DNA of 64,000 nt from Agromyces aureus (GTDB lineage: Bacteria > Actinomycetota > Actinomycetes > Actinomycetales > Microbacteriaceae): positions 4,278,001-4,342,000 of the forward strand of contig NZ_CP013979.1 in NCBI RefSeq assembly GCF_001660485.1. The letters run 5' to 3'. Positions 8,384 through 17,375 of this stretch are shown in pieces. A program made the position numbers and the translations under genes. The first letter of the stretch is position 1; every line of letters begins with the position of its first letter. Below the pieces are notes generated by a model. The model had not been told where the DNA came from and did not search any database. It worked only from the letters and a program-made list of their open reading frames with translations.

Positions 8384-8857
8384 ATGATCACTGCCGCCGC
8401 ACCAGCGCTCGCGCACCTGCGCCGAGCCCTGCTGATCGCGGCGCTCGTGGTGGGCACGATCGTCGGCCTGCTGCTCTCGCACGCCGACGACCTGCGCCAC
8501 GATCTGGTGACCGGCGCGACGACGGGCGCGAGTGCGCTCCATCACGCATCGGATGCCACGGCCGGGCCCAGTGCGACGGCCACCACCACGTCGACCGCGA
8601 CCGCTTCGACCACGACCGCGGTGGCCGGTCCGACCGCCGGCGACCGGCTCGTCGAAGCACCGGTCGAGGATCCCCTCGCCCTCTGCCTCACGGTCGCCGC
8701 GTGCTTCGCCGCGCTGCTCCTCGCCCTGTTCGGGCTGCGACGCCTGCCGTCGATCTGGCGGTACGTCGAACGCTCGATCGTCGTACCGCCGGCATCCGCT
8801 CCCTTCGACCTGCCGACGCCGGTCGAGCGTCGCAAGCTCAGCGTCTTCCTGATCTAG
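8384..8857 (+). CDS. Hypothetical two-helix membrane protein
   Basis: 157 residues from ATG 8384 (ACGAGGAC upstream). A first helix at about 12-33 (LRRALLIAALVVGTIVGLLL) is followed by a Thr/Ala-rich, low-complexity extracellular stretch with several His, a second helix at about 105-122 (LALCLTVAACFAALLLALFGL) and a cytoplasmic tail. It starts a plus-strand group with an M23 peptidase and a DsbA-like protein, so a role at the cell envelope is likely, but no function can be assigned. Confidence 0.65.
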   Translation: MITAAAPALAHLRRALLIAALVVGTIVGLLLSHADDLRHDLVTGATTGASALHHASDATAGPSATATTTSTATASTTTAVAGPTAGDRLVEAPVEDPLALCLTVAACFAALLLALFGLRRLPSIWRYVERSIVVPPASAPFDLPTPVERRKLSVFLI

Positions 8858-8956
8858 GACCGGACCCCGGCGTCGCCGCGCGTCCGCGCGCCGCCACGCC
8901 AACGGATCCGTTCCAGATCGGCGCGCCCCCGCGCCCAGAATCCGAGACGCAGGCGA

Positions 8957-9796
8957 ATGTCCGCACCTTCCGAGAACCCGCACGTCCTCCGACCACCTCG
9001 AACCCGCCGCGAGCCGCGATCGAGTGCATCACCACCACGACGAGCACGGATGCCGCGCGCAGCCCGCCCGAGCGTCGGCGCCACCTCCCGCCTGATCGTC
9101 GCTGCGCTGCTCGGCATCACCGCATTCCCGCTCGCGATCGCCGTTCCGGCCGTCACCGCAGCGCCCTCCTCGGCGATCGCCGGGGACCCGCAGCGCCTGA
9201 GCGTCGCCGACGAGGTGTCGGTCGCCGTGCCGAGCCGCGACGGATTCGCCGTGACGACCGGCGAGGAGCTCCGGGCAGCGGAGTCGGCTCGCGTCGCGGC
9301 AGAACGGGCGATCCTCGCCGCCGCGAACATGCGCACCGCGTCCACGTTCGTCAACGATCCGACCTCCGACGTCCAGTGGCCATTCCCGGTCGGTGTGCCG
9401 ATCACCGACCGGTTCGGACCGCGCGCTGCTCCGTGCAGCGGCTGCTCCACGATGCACAAAGGCCTCGACCTGACGCCCGGCACGGGCACGCCGATCACGG
9501 CGGTCGCCGCCGGCACCGTCATCGAGGCGACCTCGTCCGACGCCGGGCTCGGCGTCTCGGCCCGCATCGAGCACGTCATCGACGGCCGCCGCTACGTGAG
9601 CGTCTACGCCCACATGCAGTTCGGCTCGCTCCAGGTCTCGGAGGGCGAACGGGTCGAGGTCGGGCAGCCGATCGGCGCCGTCGGCGACTCCGGCCAGAGC
9701 ACCGGACCGCACCTCCACCTCGAGATCTGGCAGGACGCCTCCACCCCGATCGACCCGTACGAATGGCTGACCGCGATGGTCGGCAGGAAGAGCTGA
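8957..9796 (+). CDS. M23 (LytM-type) metallopeptidase
   Basis: 279 residues from ATG 8957; an internal ATG at 9050 would give a cleaner signal peptide and may be the true start. A hydrophobic export segment (about 44-68) is followed by a short helical stalk and the peptidase domain. Zinc ligands are HKGLD (His 167, Asp 171) and HLHLE (His 254), with His 219 in YAHM. It should cut peptide cross-links in peptidoglycan outside the membrane. A CSGC pair (Cys 160 and 163) sits four residues before the first zinc His, and the next gene is a DsbA-like thiol protein, so the pair may need disulfide formation. Confidence 0.9.
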   Translation: MSAPSENPHVLRPPRTRREPRSSASPPRRARMPRAARPSVGATSRLIVAALLGITAFPLAIAVPAVTAAPSSAIAGDPQRLSVADEVSVAVPSRDGFAVTTGEELRAAESARVAAERAILAAANMRTASTFVNDPTSDVQWPFPVGVPITDRFGPRAAPCSGCSTMHKGLDLTPGTGTPITAVAAGTVIEATSSDAGLGVSARIEHVIDGRRYVSVYAHMQFGSLQVSEGERVEVGQPIGAVGDSGQSTGPHLHLEIWQDASTPIDPYEWLTAMVGRKS

Positions 9797-9800
9797 GACC

Positions 9801-10502
9801 ATGGCCGAACCCACCACCACCAACCCGGCCGGGCCCGGTCGCTCGCGCCGCCTGCTCTGGATCAACCTGGCCGCCATCGGCGGGCTCATCCTGATCACCG
9901 TGGTCGCGCTGCTCGCGATGACGGGTGCGAACACCAGCGCGGCCCCCGCCTCGCAGGACCCGGCGACCGCCGAGGTCGTGCGCCCCGACAGTCACGTGCT
10001 GGGCGAGCCCGGCCGCGGCAATGCGGTGCTCGTGGAGTTCCTCGACTTCGAGTGCGAGGCGTGCGGTGCCGCCTACCCGTTCGTCGAGTCGCTGCGCGAA
10101 CGCTACGACGGCGAGGTGACCTTCGTGACCCGATACTTCCCGATCGAGGCGCACCAGAACGCCATGAACGCCGCGATCGCCGCGGAGGCCGCCGCCCGTC
10201 AGAGCGCGTTCGTCGAGATGTACCGCATGCTGTTCGAGACGCAGGCCCAGTGGGGCGAGCAGTCGGAGTCGAAGGCGCCGCTCTTCCGCCAGTTCGCCCA
10301 GGGGCTCGGACTCGACCTCGCCCAGTACGACCGCGACGTCGCCGACCCGACCACCGAGGAGCGCGTGCGCGCCGATCAGGCCGAGGGCACGGCGCTCGGC
10401 GTGCAGGGCACGCCGACCTTCTTCCTCAACGGCGAGCGCCTCGAGCTCGTCTCGGCCGACGACCTCACCGACGCGATCGACGCGGCCCTCGCCGAGGGCT
10501 GA
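9801..10502 (+). CDS. Membrane-anchored DsbA-like thiol-disulfide protein
   Basis: 233 residues. One N-terminal membrane anchor (about 19-41) is followed by a thioredoxin-fold domain. The active site is CEAC (Cys 85, Cys 88) in FLDFECEACGAAYPF, and the cis-Pro loop is GTPTFF (Pro about 205). The helical insert (about 120-190) is typical of DsbA. The gene begins four bases after the M23 peptidase stop, so the two are co-transcribed and the peptidase cysteines are an obvious candidate substrate. It faces the outside of the membrane. Confidence 0.9.
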   Translation: MAEPTTTNPAGPGRSRRLLWINLAAIGGLILITVVALLAMTGANTSAAPASQDPATAEVVRPDSHVLGEPGRGNAVLVEFLDFECEACGAAYPFVESLRERYDGEVTFVTRYFPIEAHQNAMNAAIAAEAAARQSAFVEMYRMLFETQAQWGEQSESKAPLFRQFAQGLGLDLAQYDRDVADPTTEERVRADQAEGTALGVQGTPTFFLNGERLELVSADDLTDAIDAALAEG

Positions 10503-10511
10503 CCCCGCCCG

Positions 10512-10550
10512 TTGGTCGAGGAGGCGCGCCAGCGCCCTCTCGAGACCAGC
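10512..10550. repeat. REP-like intergenic element, copy 2
   Basis: Begins TTGGTCGAGGAGGCGCGCC and ends CTCTCGAGACCAGC, with the centre GGCGC/GCGCC self-complementary. It lies just after the DsbA-like gene and is followed 14 bases later by a copy in the opposite orientation. Confidence 0.8.
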
Positions 10551-10564
10551 ACCCCGCTCGACGG

Positions 10565-10598
10565 CTGGTCTCGAGACGCTCCGCTCCTCGACCGGCGG
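10565..10598. repeat. REP-like intergenic element, copy 3 (inverted)
   Basis: Reads CTGGTCTCGAGACGCTCCGC then TCCTCGACCGGCGG, the reverse orientation of copy 2. The pair lies between two convergent genes and could fold into a large hairpin that stops transcription from both sides. Confidence 0.8.
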
Positions 10599-10614
10599 AT
10601 CGTCTTGCTCCGAC

Positions 10615-11781
10615 TCAGCGCGCCGGACCCGTCGGCGGCGCCACGCCCACCCGCACATGAACTCCCGAAGCCGCATCCTCGAGCGCGCGATCCAGCTCGT
10701 CGAGCGGGTAGGTCGCGCCGACGAGCCGCGCGAGCGGCACCGTGCGGTGCGCGCGCTCGAGGAACTCCACGGCCCGCACCAATTGCGACGGCGAGTAGTT
10801 GTGCACGCCCTTGAGGGTCACGAGTCGTCGCACGATCGATTCGGCGTCGAGCGCGACGGCGGGTCCTGGCGAGACGCTGCCGACGAGCACGACGACTCCA
10901 CCGATGCCGATCCGCTTGATCACCGTCTCGACGGCGGCACCCGCACCGGATGCCTCGATCGCGACGAGGATCTCGACGAGCCCTCGCTGCGCGCGGACGG
11001 CCAGCACCTCGTCGAGGTGCTCGGCAGCACCCTTCTTCGCCCTGGGGTCGGAGGCGATCGCACCGAGGCGTCGAGCCAGGGCCCGGCGACTCGCATCGGG
11101 GTCGGAGAGGATCACCTCCGCTCCGGCTTCGACGGCCATCGCCGCGGCGGTGAGCCCGACCATGCCGCCGCCGGTGATGAGCAGCAGCGCTCCGTCGAGC
11201 TCGACGGTCGCCGAGGCCGCTTCGAGGGCGGCGACGGCGGTCGCGGTGGCGCACGAGGCGGCCGCGGCGACCTCGGCGGGGAGCGCGTCGTCGACGACCA
11301 CGATCGACGAGCCCGCGCGAACGTGCACGTGCGTCGCGAAGCCGCCCGTGAGCTCCCAGCCGCGCGAGATGCGCTCGTGGCCGTATTTCGCGAGCGAGCG
11401 GCACTTCTGCTGCAGGCCGCGCTCGCACCGGTCGCACGAACCGCAGCTCACGGCGACCGACCAGACGACGCGGTCGCCGAGTTCGAGCGCACTGCCGTCG
11501 GCGCGCGTCGCGCCGTCGCCCAGCGCCACCACGCGACCGACCTGCTCGTGGCCGAGCACGAGCGGCGAGGGGGCCGAGCGGTCGCCGCGCACCGTGTGCA
11601 CGTCGGAGCCGCAGACGGTGGCGTACTCCACCTGCACGAGCGCATCGCCGGGCGCCAGCCGAATACCGGGCGTCGCCACCGATTCATGCGGCGAGCCGGG
11701 CTCGTTCCACACCATCGCGACGGGCGAGGGCGACACGTTCACGTCGAGCCCAGCCGGAAGCGTGAGCGTCATGCCCGTCAC
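10615..11781 (-). CDS. Zinc alcohol dehydrogenase of phosphonate operon (HpnZ-like)
   Basis: 388 residues, medium-chain dehydrogenase family. The catalytic zinc region is CGSDVHTVRGD and GHEQVGRVV; the structural zinc site has four Cys in CGSCDRCERGLQQKC. The Rossmann motif is GGGMVGL. It resembles the alcohol dehydrogenases proposed for phosphonate clusters (TIGR03366 type). It starts GTG 11781, overlapping the HAD hydrolase stop (GTGA); ATG 11772 is an alternative. In this operon it may handle the aldehyde left after C-P cleavage, which is inferred from position. Last gene of the operon, followed by the REP-like pair. Confidence 0.85.
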   Translation of the reverse strand: MTGMTLTLPAGLDVNVSPSPVAMVWNEPGSPHESVATPGIRLAPGDALVQVEYATVCGSDVHTVRGDRSAPSPLVLGHEQVGRVVALGDGATRADGSALELGDRVVWSVAVSCGSCDRCERGLQQKCRSLAKYGHERISRGWELTGGFATHVHVRAGSSIVVVDDALPAEVAAAASCATATAVAALEAASATVELDGALLLITGGGMVGLTAAAMAVEAGAEVILSDPDASRRALARRLGAIASDPRAKKGAAEHLDEVLAVRAQRGLVEILVAIEASGAGAAVETVIKRIGIGGVVVLVGSVSPGPAVALDAESIVRRLVTLKGVHNYSPSQLVRAVEFLERAHRTVPLARLVGATYPLDELDRALEDAASGVHVRVGVAPPTGPAR

Positions 11782-12533
11782 TCGCCGCGCAGGCCGAGCA
11801 GCGCGGGCAGGTCGCGCACGCTCTCGATCACGACGTCGGCACCCGCGTCGAGCAGTGCGGCTCGATCGTGCGCGCCGGTGAGCACGCCGACCACGAGGCC
11901 CGCGCCGGCACGGGTGCCGGTCTGGATGTCGCTCCGGGTGTCGCCCACGACGACCATCGAGGCGACGCTCGTCGCGCCCGTGCGCAGCAGGGCCGTGAGC
12001 GGCAGGTCGGGGAAGGGGCGGCCTCGGCCGGCGTCGACCGGCGAGAGCGCCAGATCGGCGAGGTCGTGCCAGCCGAGCGCGTCGAGCAGCGCATCGCGCG
12101 TGGTCGGGGCGAAGCCGGTCGTGAAGGTGACGGATGCCCCGGCGGCCCGCAGCTCGCCGATCACGTCGGCGGCACCCTCGACCTCGGCCACGCCGTCGCG
12201 CACGACGATCTCGGCGTAGGCGTCCTCGAACGCCGCGTTGGCGCGCTGGGCGGCGGCCTCGTCGCCGTCGGCGAGCACGCGGAAGACCTCGATCTTCGAC
12301 TGCCCCATGGTGTCGCGAACATACTGCAGCGAACGCTCGAACGCGTCACCGGTCGCGATGCCGCTGCGCTCGGCGGCGAGGGCGAACGCCTGCTCGACGG
12401 CGCCGTCATCGATGACGGTCGTGCCGGCCATGTCGAGCACGACGAGCTCGACGGCTCCCAGGGCGCGGCGCTCGGGAACTTCTGAGACCTCACGGGTCGC
12501 GTCGTCGCGTGCGGAGATCGTTTCGGTGGTCAT
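11778..12533 (-). CDS. Phosphonatase-like HAD hydrolase
   Basis: 251 residues. HAD motif I is LDMAGTTV (nucleophile Asp 34, general base position held by Ala 36 as in phosphonatase), motif II TTGF, and motif IV VVGDTRSD. The cap has DTMGQSKIEVFRVL, which lines up with the MGxxK-I segment of phosphonoacetaldehyde hydrolase; Lys 80 would be the Schiff-base lysine. This argues for C-P cleavage of an aldehyde such as phosphonoacetaldehyde rather than plain phosphatase action. It matches the TIGR03351 phosphonatase-like group. Overlaps both neighbours (ATGA upstream, GTGA downstream). Confidence 0.88.
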   Translation of the reverse strand: MTTETISARDDATREVSEVPERRALGAVELVVLDMAGTTVIDDGAVEQAFALAAERSGIATGDAFERSLQYVRDTMGQSKIEVFRVLADGDEAAAQRANAAFEDAYAEIVVRDGVAEVEGAADVIGELRAAGASVTFTTGFAPTTRDALLDALGWHDLADLALSPVDAGRGRPFPDLPLTALLRTGATSVASMVVVGDTRSDIQTGTRAGAGLVVGVLTGAHDRAALLDAGADVVIESVRDLPALLGLRGE

Positions 12534-13690
12534 GCGGTGCCTTTCGGAGCGGTGATGGTGGCGCGTTCGCCGGTGATTCCGGCCACGACGTGCTCGGCGA
12601 GCCCGAGGCCGGTGGTCATGCCGATGCCCGTGGTCGCCGCGATGACGCTGACGCCGGGCTCGGGTCGTTCGATGAGGAAGTCGGAGGGGCCGCTCGCGTA
12701 CACGCCCTGCCAACGCTCGAGCACCCGCACCTCGCTGAGGCCGAAGAGTTCGCGCGTGACGTCGAGGAGCGCCTCGAAGGCCGCCTCGGGCTGGAACGGC
12801 GCGATCGACGTGCCCCGGTAGTGCGTGTCGCCGACGATGAGCGACCCGTCGGGCAGTTGCGTGTACATCTGGTTGAGATCGAGCGCGGCGAGCATCGGCT
12901 CCTCGGCGTGGAGGCGCCGCTTCAGGGCGCCCGCAGCCCCGGTCGCGGCGAAGCCTCCGTAGCGCACGAGCGACCAGCCGGTGAGCAGCGGCGACGCGAG
13001 CGGCGCGGTCAGGTTGGCCGCGACGCGCAGCATGTCGAGCCCGCATCGCTCGATGCCGTGCCGTTCGGCGAGGTCGGGGTAGAGCAGGTCGAGGTCGTGG
13101 TTGGCCGCCACGACGATCTCGTCGGCGTCGATCGGGCCGCGGCTCGTCTCGACGCGGCCGGAACGCACGGCGCCGACGGCCGTGCGGTGGCGGAACTCGA
13201 CGCCCATGCGGGCCAGGTGCGCGGTGATCGCGCCGAGCGCCTGCCTCGGGTTCGCCTGCAGGTCGCGGGGCAGGAAGGCCCCGCCCACGGCGACGCCGGG
13301 CGCGATCGGCAGGCGCGCATCCGTCTCGGCGGCCGTGAGCAGCTCGACCTCGGCGCCGCGCGCGTCGGCGAACTCCGCGAGAACGGCGAACTCGTCGTCG
13401 CGACGGGCGGCGATCAGCGTTCCCGCCTCGCGCACCCAGACCCCGGCGTCGACGGCCAGCTTCAACCAGATCTCGCGCGAGGTCGAACCGAACTCGCGGG
13501 CGAGGCCGTGCTGCGGCGTGAAGCAGAGATGGCCGAAGTTGCGGATCGAGGCGCCGGTCGGCTCGCTGCCGCGCTCGATCACCACGACCCGCAGCCCGCG
13601 CGCGACCGCGGCGAGCGCGGCTCCGAGTCCGATGACTCCCGAGCCCACGACGGCGACGTCGAACTGCTCGACGCCTGCACCCCGGCTCAA
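12530..13690 (-). CDS. FAD-dependent oxidoreductase of phosphonate operon (HpnW-like)
   Basis: 386 residues, DAO family. The FAD-binding motif is VVGSGVIGLGAALAA at the N-terminus with VVIERG at the end of the second strand, and GIGMTTGLGLAE near the C-terminus. It fits the TIGR03364 family of oxidoreductases tied to phosphonate clusters. The start is probably TTG 13690, overlapping the phnE stop (TTGA); no other start fits the flavin fold. Related enzymes in phosphonate operons oxidise N-substituted aminoethylphosphonates, so a likely job here is making phosphonoacetaldehyde for the HAD enzyme. Substrate is inferred. Confidence 0.85.
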   Translation of the reverse strand: MSRGAGVEQFDVAVVGSGVIGLGAALAAVARGLRVVVIERGSEPTGASIRNFGHLCFTPQHGLAREFGSTSREIWLKLAVDAGVWVREAGTLIAARRDDEFAVLAEFADARGAEVELLTAAETDARLPIAPGVAVGGAFLPRDLQANPRQALGAITAHLARMGVEFRHRTAVGAVRSGRVETSRGPIDADEIVVAANHDLDLLYPDLAERHGIERCGLDMLRVAANLTAPLASPLLTGWSLVRYGGFAATGAAGALKRRLHAEEPMLAALDLNQMYTQLPDGSLIVGDTHYRGTSIAPFQPEAAFEALLDVTRELFGLSEVRVLERWQGVYASGPSDFLIERPEPGVSVIAATTGIGMTTGLGLAEHVVAGITGERATITAPKGTA

Positions 13691-15492
13691 CGGAACACCC
13701 GCCGCATCCAGACGGCGAGTCCCTCGACGATGAGCACCGTGGCGAGGATCATCAGCACGATCGCGGTGACGACCGCGTAATTCGAACCCTGGCCGGCGTT
13801 CAGCAGGTAGTAGCCGACGCCGCCGCCGCCCACGATGCCGAGGATGGTCGCCGCACGGATGTTCGTGTCGAGCAGGTAGAAGCTGTGCCCGATCAGCGCG
13901 CGCTTGCCCTGCGGCAGCGTGGCTGACGCGTAGACCTGGCCGCGCGTGACGCCGGTCGCCTTGAGCGCGCGTTCGGGGCCGGCTTTCACCTCTTCGAACG
14001 AGTCGGCGATGAGCTTGCCGAGCAGTCCGATGCCGCCGAAGGCGAGTGCGATGGTGCCGGCCTGGCTTCCGAGGCCGGTGATGACGATGAGCACGATGGC
14101 GAGGATCACCTCCGGCACGCCGCGGATGATCACGAGCAGCAGTCGCATCGACCCGCGAACGGTGCCGTTCGGCGCGACGTTGCGTGCGGCCAGCGAGCCG
14201 ATGACGACTGAGAAGGCGAACGAGAGCAGCGTCGCGGCGAGCGCGATGCCGATCGTGGTGCCCATGGCCCCGAACATCGTCGCGGCGTCGTAGTTGCCGA
14301 AGTTCGGCGGCCAGAACTGCACGGCGATCGCGGGCACCTTCGCCCAGAACGTCAGCAGGTCGCTCCACTGGATCTCGCAGATGACGACGCTGCCGACGAC
14401 GACGAGTACCGCGATCCACCCCCAGGCGGTGTTGCGCACGCGGGCACCGGTCCACGGTCGGCGGAGTGCTGCTTCGAGGTCGGATGCCGCGGCACGGCCG
14501 GAACCGGAGGCCGCCCCCGCGGCATCCGCACGCCCGACGCTCGCCGCGGCATCCGCACGCCCGCTCGCAGTGCCTGCCGAACGGCGGTCGCGGGCGTTCG
14601 CGACGCCGCGCACGACCCGGTCGCCGAGCCCGCGCCCCGTGGGTGCGACGCCGAGCATGGCCTTGCGCACGACGCTCGAGACGATCTCCATGACCACGCA
14701 GAGCGCGAACATGACGAGCGCGATGCCGAGGCCGAGCGAGTAGTTCAGCGACTTGAAGGCGTAGCTCATCTCGAGGCCGAGACCGGCGACGCCGACGTAG
14801 CCGAGCACGACCGAGCCGCGCAGGTTGATGTCGTTGCGGTGCAGCACGGTCGCGACCCACGAGGGCAGCACCTGGGGCAGGATGCCGCTCGTGAACTCCT
14901 GCAGCCTCGACCCGCCGGCAGCACGGATGGCGCGGCGCGGGCCCTCGTCGATCTGCTCGATCGCATCGGCGAAGAGCTTGGAGATCATGCCGATGGAGTG
15001 GATGCCGATCGCGAGGATGCCGGGCAGCGTGCCGATCGAGAACATGAGCACGAAGACCATCGCGAGCACGACGTCGGGGATCGCCCGGGTGAGCACGGTG
15101 ACGAATCGCCCGAAGGCCTGCCAGCCTGCGCCGGGCGTGGTGTTCGACGCGGCGAGGTAGGCGACCGGCACCGAGACGACGGCGGCGAAGAGCGTGCCGC
15201 AGAGCACGAGTCCGACGGTGAGACCGGTGAGGTGCAGCAGCTCGCCGAACTCGGGGAACTCGATGGTGCCGACGCGGGCGAAGAAGCGCTCGGCGTGGCC
15301 CCAGCTCTCGATCATGCCCGTGATCGAGATGCCCGACTCCATGAGCGCGAAGACGGCGACGGCGACGAGCGCGACGAGCGTGGTTCCGGCGGCGATGCGC
15401 TCGGCCGAAACGGGACGCTTGGGTGCGCGGGCCGCGACCGACGACTCGGGCGCGGAGGTCGGCGACGGTCGCGCCGGGGTGATGGTGGTCAT
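13687..15492 (-). CDS. phnE: Phosphonate ABC permease, two PhnE domains fused
   Basis: 601 residues, about twice the usual PhnE length. The N-half (about 30-300) and C-half (about 340-601) each have the permease fold with an EAA-type loop: DEGPRRAIRAAGGSRLQEFTSGILPQVL in the first and EVKAGPERALKATGVTRGQVYASATLPQ in the second. A Gly/Ala/Arg-rich linker (about 305-345) joins them. One chain can thus provide the whole membrane pore for PhnC and PhnD. ATG 15492 overlaps the phnC stop. The fusion is real in this sequence: there is no stop between the halves. Confidence 0.93.
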   Translation of the reverse strand: MTTITPARPSPTSAPESSVAARAPKRPVSAERIAAGTTLVALVAVAVFALMESGISITGMIESWGHAERFFARVGTIEFPEFGELLHLTGLTVGLVLCGTLFAAVVSVPVAYLAASNTTPGAGWQAFGRFVTVLTRAIPDVVLAMVFVLMFSIGTLPGILAIGIHSIGMISKLFADAIEQIDEGPRRAIRAAGGSRLQEFTSGILPQVLPSWVATVLHRNDINLRGSVVLGYVGVAGLGLEMSYAFKSLNYSLGLGIALVMFALCVVMEIVSSVVRKAMLGVAPTGRGLGDRVVRGVANARDRRSAGTASGRADAAASVGRADAAGAASGSGRAAASDLEAALRRPWTGARVRNTAWGWIAVLVVVGSVVICEIQWSDLLTFWAKVPAIAVQFWPPNFGNYDAATMFGAMGTTIGIALAATLLSFAFSVVIGSLAARNVAPNGTVRGSMRLLLVIIRGVPEVILAIVLIVITGLGSQAGTIALAFGGIGLLGKLIADSFEEVKAGPERALKATGVTRGQVYASATLPQGKRALIGHSFYLLDTNIRAATILGIVGGGGVGYYLLNAGQGSNYAVVTAIVLMILATVLIVEGLAVWMRRVFR

Positions 15493-16316
15493 GAGTGCGC
15501 CGCCGAGCCCAGCTGCACCGCAGCGGCGAGCTCGGTGTCGATGGCCTGCAGTTCGCCGGTCGAGGTTGCGACGCGGCCGTAGACCTCCATGACCTGGGTC
15601 TTCGAGAGCCCGGATGCCGGGGTGTCGAGCACGACCTCGCCGTGGCGGAGGCCGACGATGCGGTCGCCCCACGAGAGTGCGAGGTCGACCTGGTGCAGGC
15701 TGCAGACGACGGTGAGGCCCGCGTCCATCGCGATCTCGCGGATGAGCGCCATGACCTGGTCGCTCGACTCGGGGTCGAGCGAGGCCACCGGCTCGTCGGC
15801 GAGCAGGATCTCGGGGTTCTGCATGAGTGCGCGGGCGATGGCGACGCGCTGCTGCTGCCCACCGGAGAGGGTGTCGGCGCGCTGGTAGGCGCGGTCGAGG
15901 AGGCCGACCCGGTCGAGGTGGCCGAGCGCCACGAGCTTGAGGCGACGCGGGTACGCCCACAGCCCGAGTCGTGGGCCGCGGAGCTCGGCGAGCGCCCCCG
16001 TGAGCACGTTCTCGAGCACCGTCAGCGACGGCACGAGCTCGAACTGCTGGAAGACGAAGCCGACGCGGCTGCGCAGGGCGCGGAGGCGCCGACCCGTGAG
16101 GGACGGCACCTCCTCGCCGAGCACGCGGACCCGGCCCGAGGTGGGAGCCTCGAGTCCGACGACCTGCCGCAACAGGGTCGACTTGCCCGAGCCCGAGAGT
16201 CCGAGCAGCACGACGATCTCGCCGGGTTCCACCCGGAGGGCGACGTCGCGCAGTGCGACGGTGCGTCCGTACTCCTTGGTGAGTCCTTCGATGTCGATGA
16301 CGGGTGTCTGGCTCAT
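15489..16316 (-). CDS. phnC: Phosphonate ABC transporter ATPase
   Basis: 275 residues. Walker A GLSGSGKST, Q-loop FVFQQFELV, signature LSGGQQQR, Walker B ILLADEP and the H-loop CSLHQVD are all present. The insertion AELRGPRLGLWAYPRRLK is typical of PhnC. It energises uptake through the fused PhnE. It lies 71 bases after phnD, and the gap holds a GGTCA tandem repeat directly upstream of its weak ribosome site. Confidence 0.95.
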   Translation of the reverse strand: MSQTPVIDIEGLTKEYGRTVALRDVALRVEPGEIVVLLGLSGSGKSTLLRQVVGLEAPTSGRVRVLGEEVPSLTGRRLRALRSRVGFVFQQFELVPSLTVLENVLTGALAELRGPRLGLWAYPRRLKLVALGHLDRVGLLDRAYQRADTLSGGQQQRVAIARALMQNPEILLADEPVASLDPESSDQVMALIREIAMDAGLTVVCSLHQVDLALSWGDRIVGLRHGEVVLDTPASGLSKTQVMEVYGRVATSTGELQAIDTELAAAVQLGSAAHS

Positions 16317-16326
16317 GTCATGCTCC

Positions 16327-16355
16327 GGTCAGGTCAGGTCAGGTCAGGTCGGGTC
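16327..16355. repeat. GGTCA pentanucleotide repeat in phnD-phnC gap
   Basis: Four perfect GGTCA units (16327-16346) and a decayed tail GGTCGGGTC. It ends 11 bases before the phnC ATG. A change in unit number would change spacing in the intercistronic leader, not the reading frame. Confidence 0.85.
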
Positions 16356-16387
16356 GTGGCGACGTCGGGCGGGTCGGTGTCAGGGGA

Positions 16388-17314
16388 TCAGCCCTGGCAC
16401 TGCTCCGCTTCGGTCTTCTCGCAGATGTCGCGGATGGTGTCGTAGTACGCGTCGTCGACCGGCGAGGTCGCGAAGAACACGCTGCGGAACCCGTCGGAGT
16501 CGGCCGACTCGATGCCCGAGGCGATGATGTCGTCGATCGTGACCTGGCCGAGGATCTCGGTCAGCTGCGCCTTGAGCTCGTCGGGAAGCGTGTCCGAGAC
16601 GACGATCGGGGCGCCGGGGACCATCGTCTCGGCGACGACGGTGACCTTGTCGCTCTTCTCGACCTCGCTGTCCTCGGCGAAGCCGGCGTCGCACTCGACG
16701 CCCTCGCCGACCTTGGTCACCGAGACGTCGTGCTTGCCGGCGAAGACCGGCGTGACGTCGGTCTCGGGGTCGATGCCCTCTTCGAGGAGGTTGTACGACG
16801 GGAAGAGGTAGCCCGAGGTCGACGACGGGTCGACGAAGCAGACCTTCTTGCCCTCGAAGCCGGCGAGGTCGGTGATGTCGCTGCCCTTGGGCACGATCGC
16901 CTGCGAGTAGTACCCGGGCTCCTGGCCCTCGGCCGTGATGATCGACGAGACGGGCGTGATCGCCGCACCGTTGTTCTTCGCGGTGACGTAGGTGAACCCC
17001 GAGAACGAGGCGACGTCGATCTTGCCGGCGACCGCGGCCTCGATGAGCGCGGCGTAGTCGGTCGACTCGTGGTACTCGACGGTCTTGCCGGTCTCCTGGG
17101 CGATGTAGTCCATGAGCGGCTGGTAGTTGGTCTCGGTGTCGACCGAGTCGGGAACGACGCCGAACACGAGCGTGTTCTCGTCGACGGCGAACGAGCCGGT
17201 GTCTCCTGACGTGCTGGTGCCGGCTTCAGCGGTGCTGGAGCACGCGGCGAGGGTGACGGCGAGCGCTCCCACGCCGACGAGGGCGAGGAGGGAGCGGGTG
17301 AAGCGCGTGGACAT
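16388..17314 (-). CDS. phnD: Phosphonate-binding lipoprotein
   Basis: 308 residues. Signal peptide with lipobox LAAC (Cys 25). The mature part is a PhnD/SsuA-type binding protein: VFGVVPDS near the start, then TNYQPLMDYIAQETGKTVEYHESTDYAALIEA (broken here only for family pattern), DVASFSGF, and KKVCFVDPSSTSGYLFP, the segment that holds the phosphonate group. The ATG follows GAAAGG. First gene of the operon, divergent from the GntR regulator. It is anchored outside the membrane and feeds PhnE. Confidence 0.93.
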   Translation of the reverse strand: MSTRFTRSLLALVGVGALAVTLAACSSTAEAGTSTSGDTGSFAVDENTLVFGVVPDSVDTETNYQPLMDYIAQETGKTVEYHESTDYAALIEAAVAGKIDVASFSGFTYVTAKNNGAAITPVSSIITAEGQEPGYYSQAIVPKGSDITDLAGFEGKKVCFVDPSSTSGYLFPSYNLLEEGIDPETDVTPVFAGKHDVSVTKVGEGVECDAGFAEDSEVEKSDKVTVVAETMVPGAPIVVSDTLPDELKAQLTEILGQVTIDDIIASGIESADSDGFRSVFFATSPVDDAYYDTIRDICEKTEAEQCQG

Positions 17315-17375
17315 GGTGGCCTTTCAGGCAGTGGTTCCGGTTGGGGACGTCGGCAATGCTGCCATCCCGAATCGG

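Noticed and set aside
12530..15862. A 1110-codon open frame on the minus strand
   Set aside because: Only its last third is a real protein (the FAD oxidoreductase). The rest is Arg/Ala/His-rich shadow of phnE and phnC in another frame.
16327..16355. CRISPR-like repeats
   Set aside because: The GGTCA units are contiguous without spacers; no CRISPR array or cas gene is in the window.
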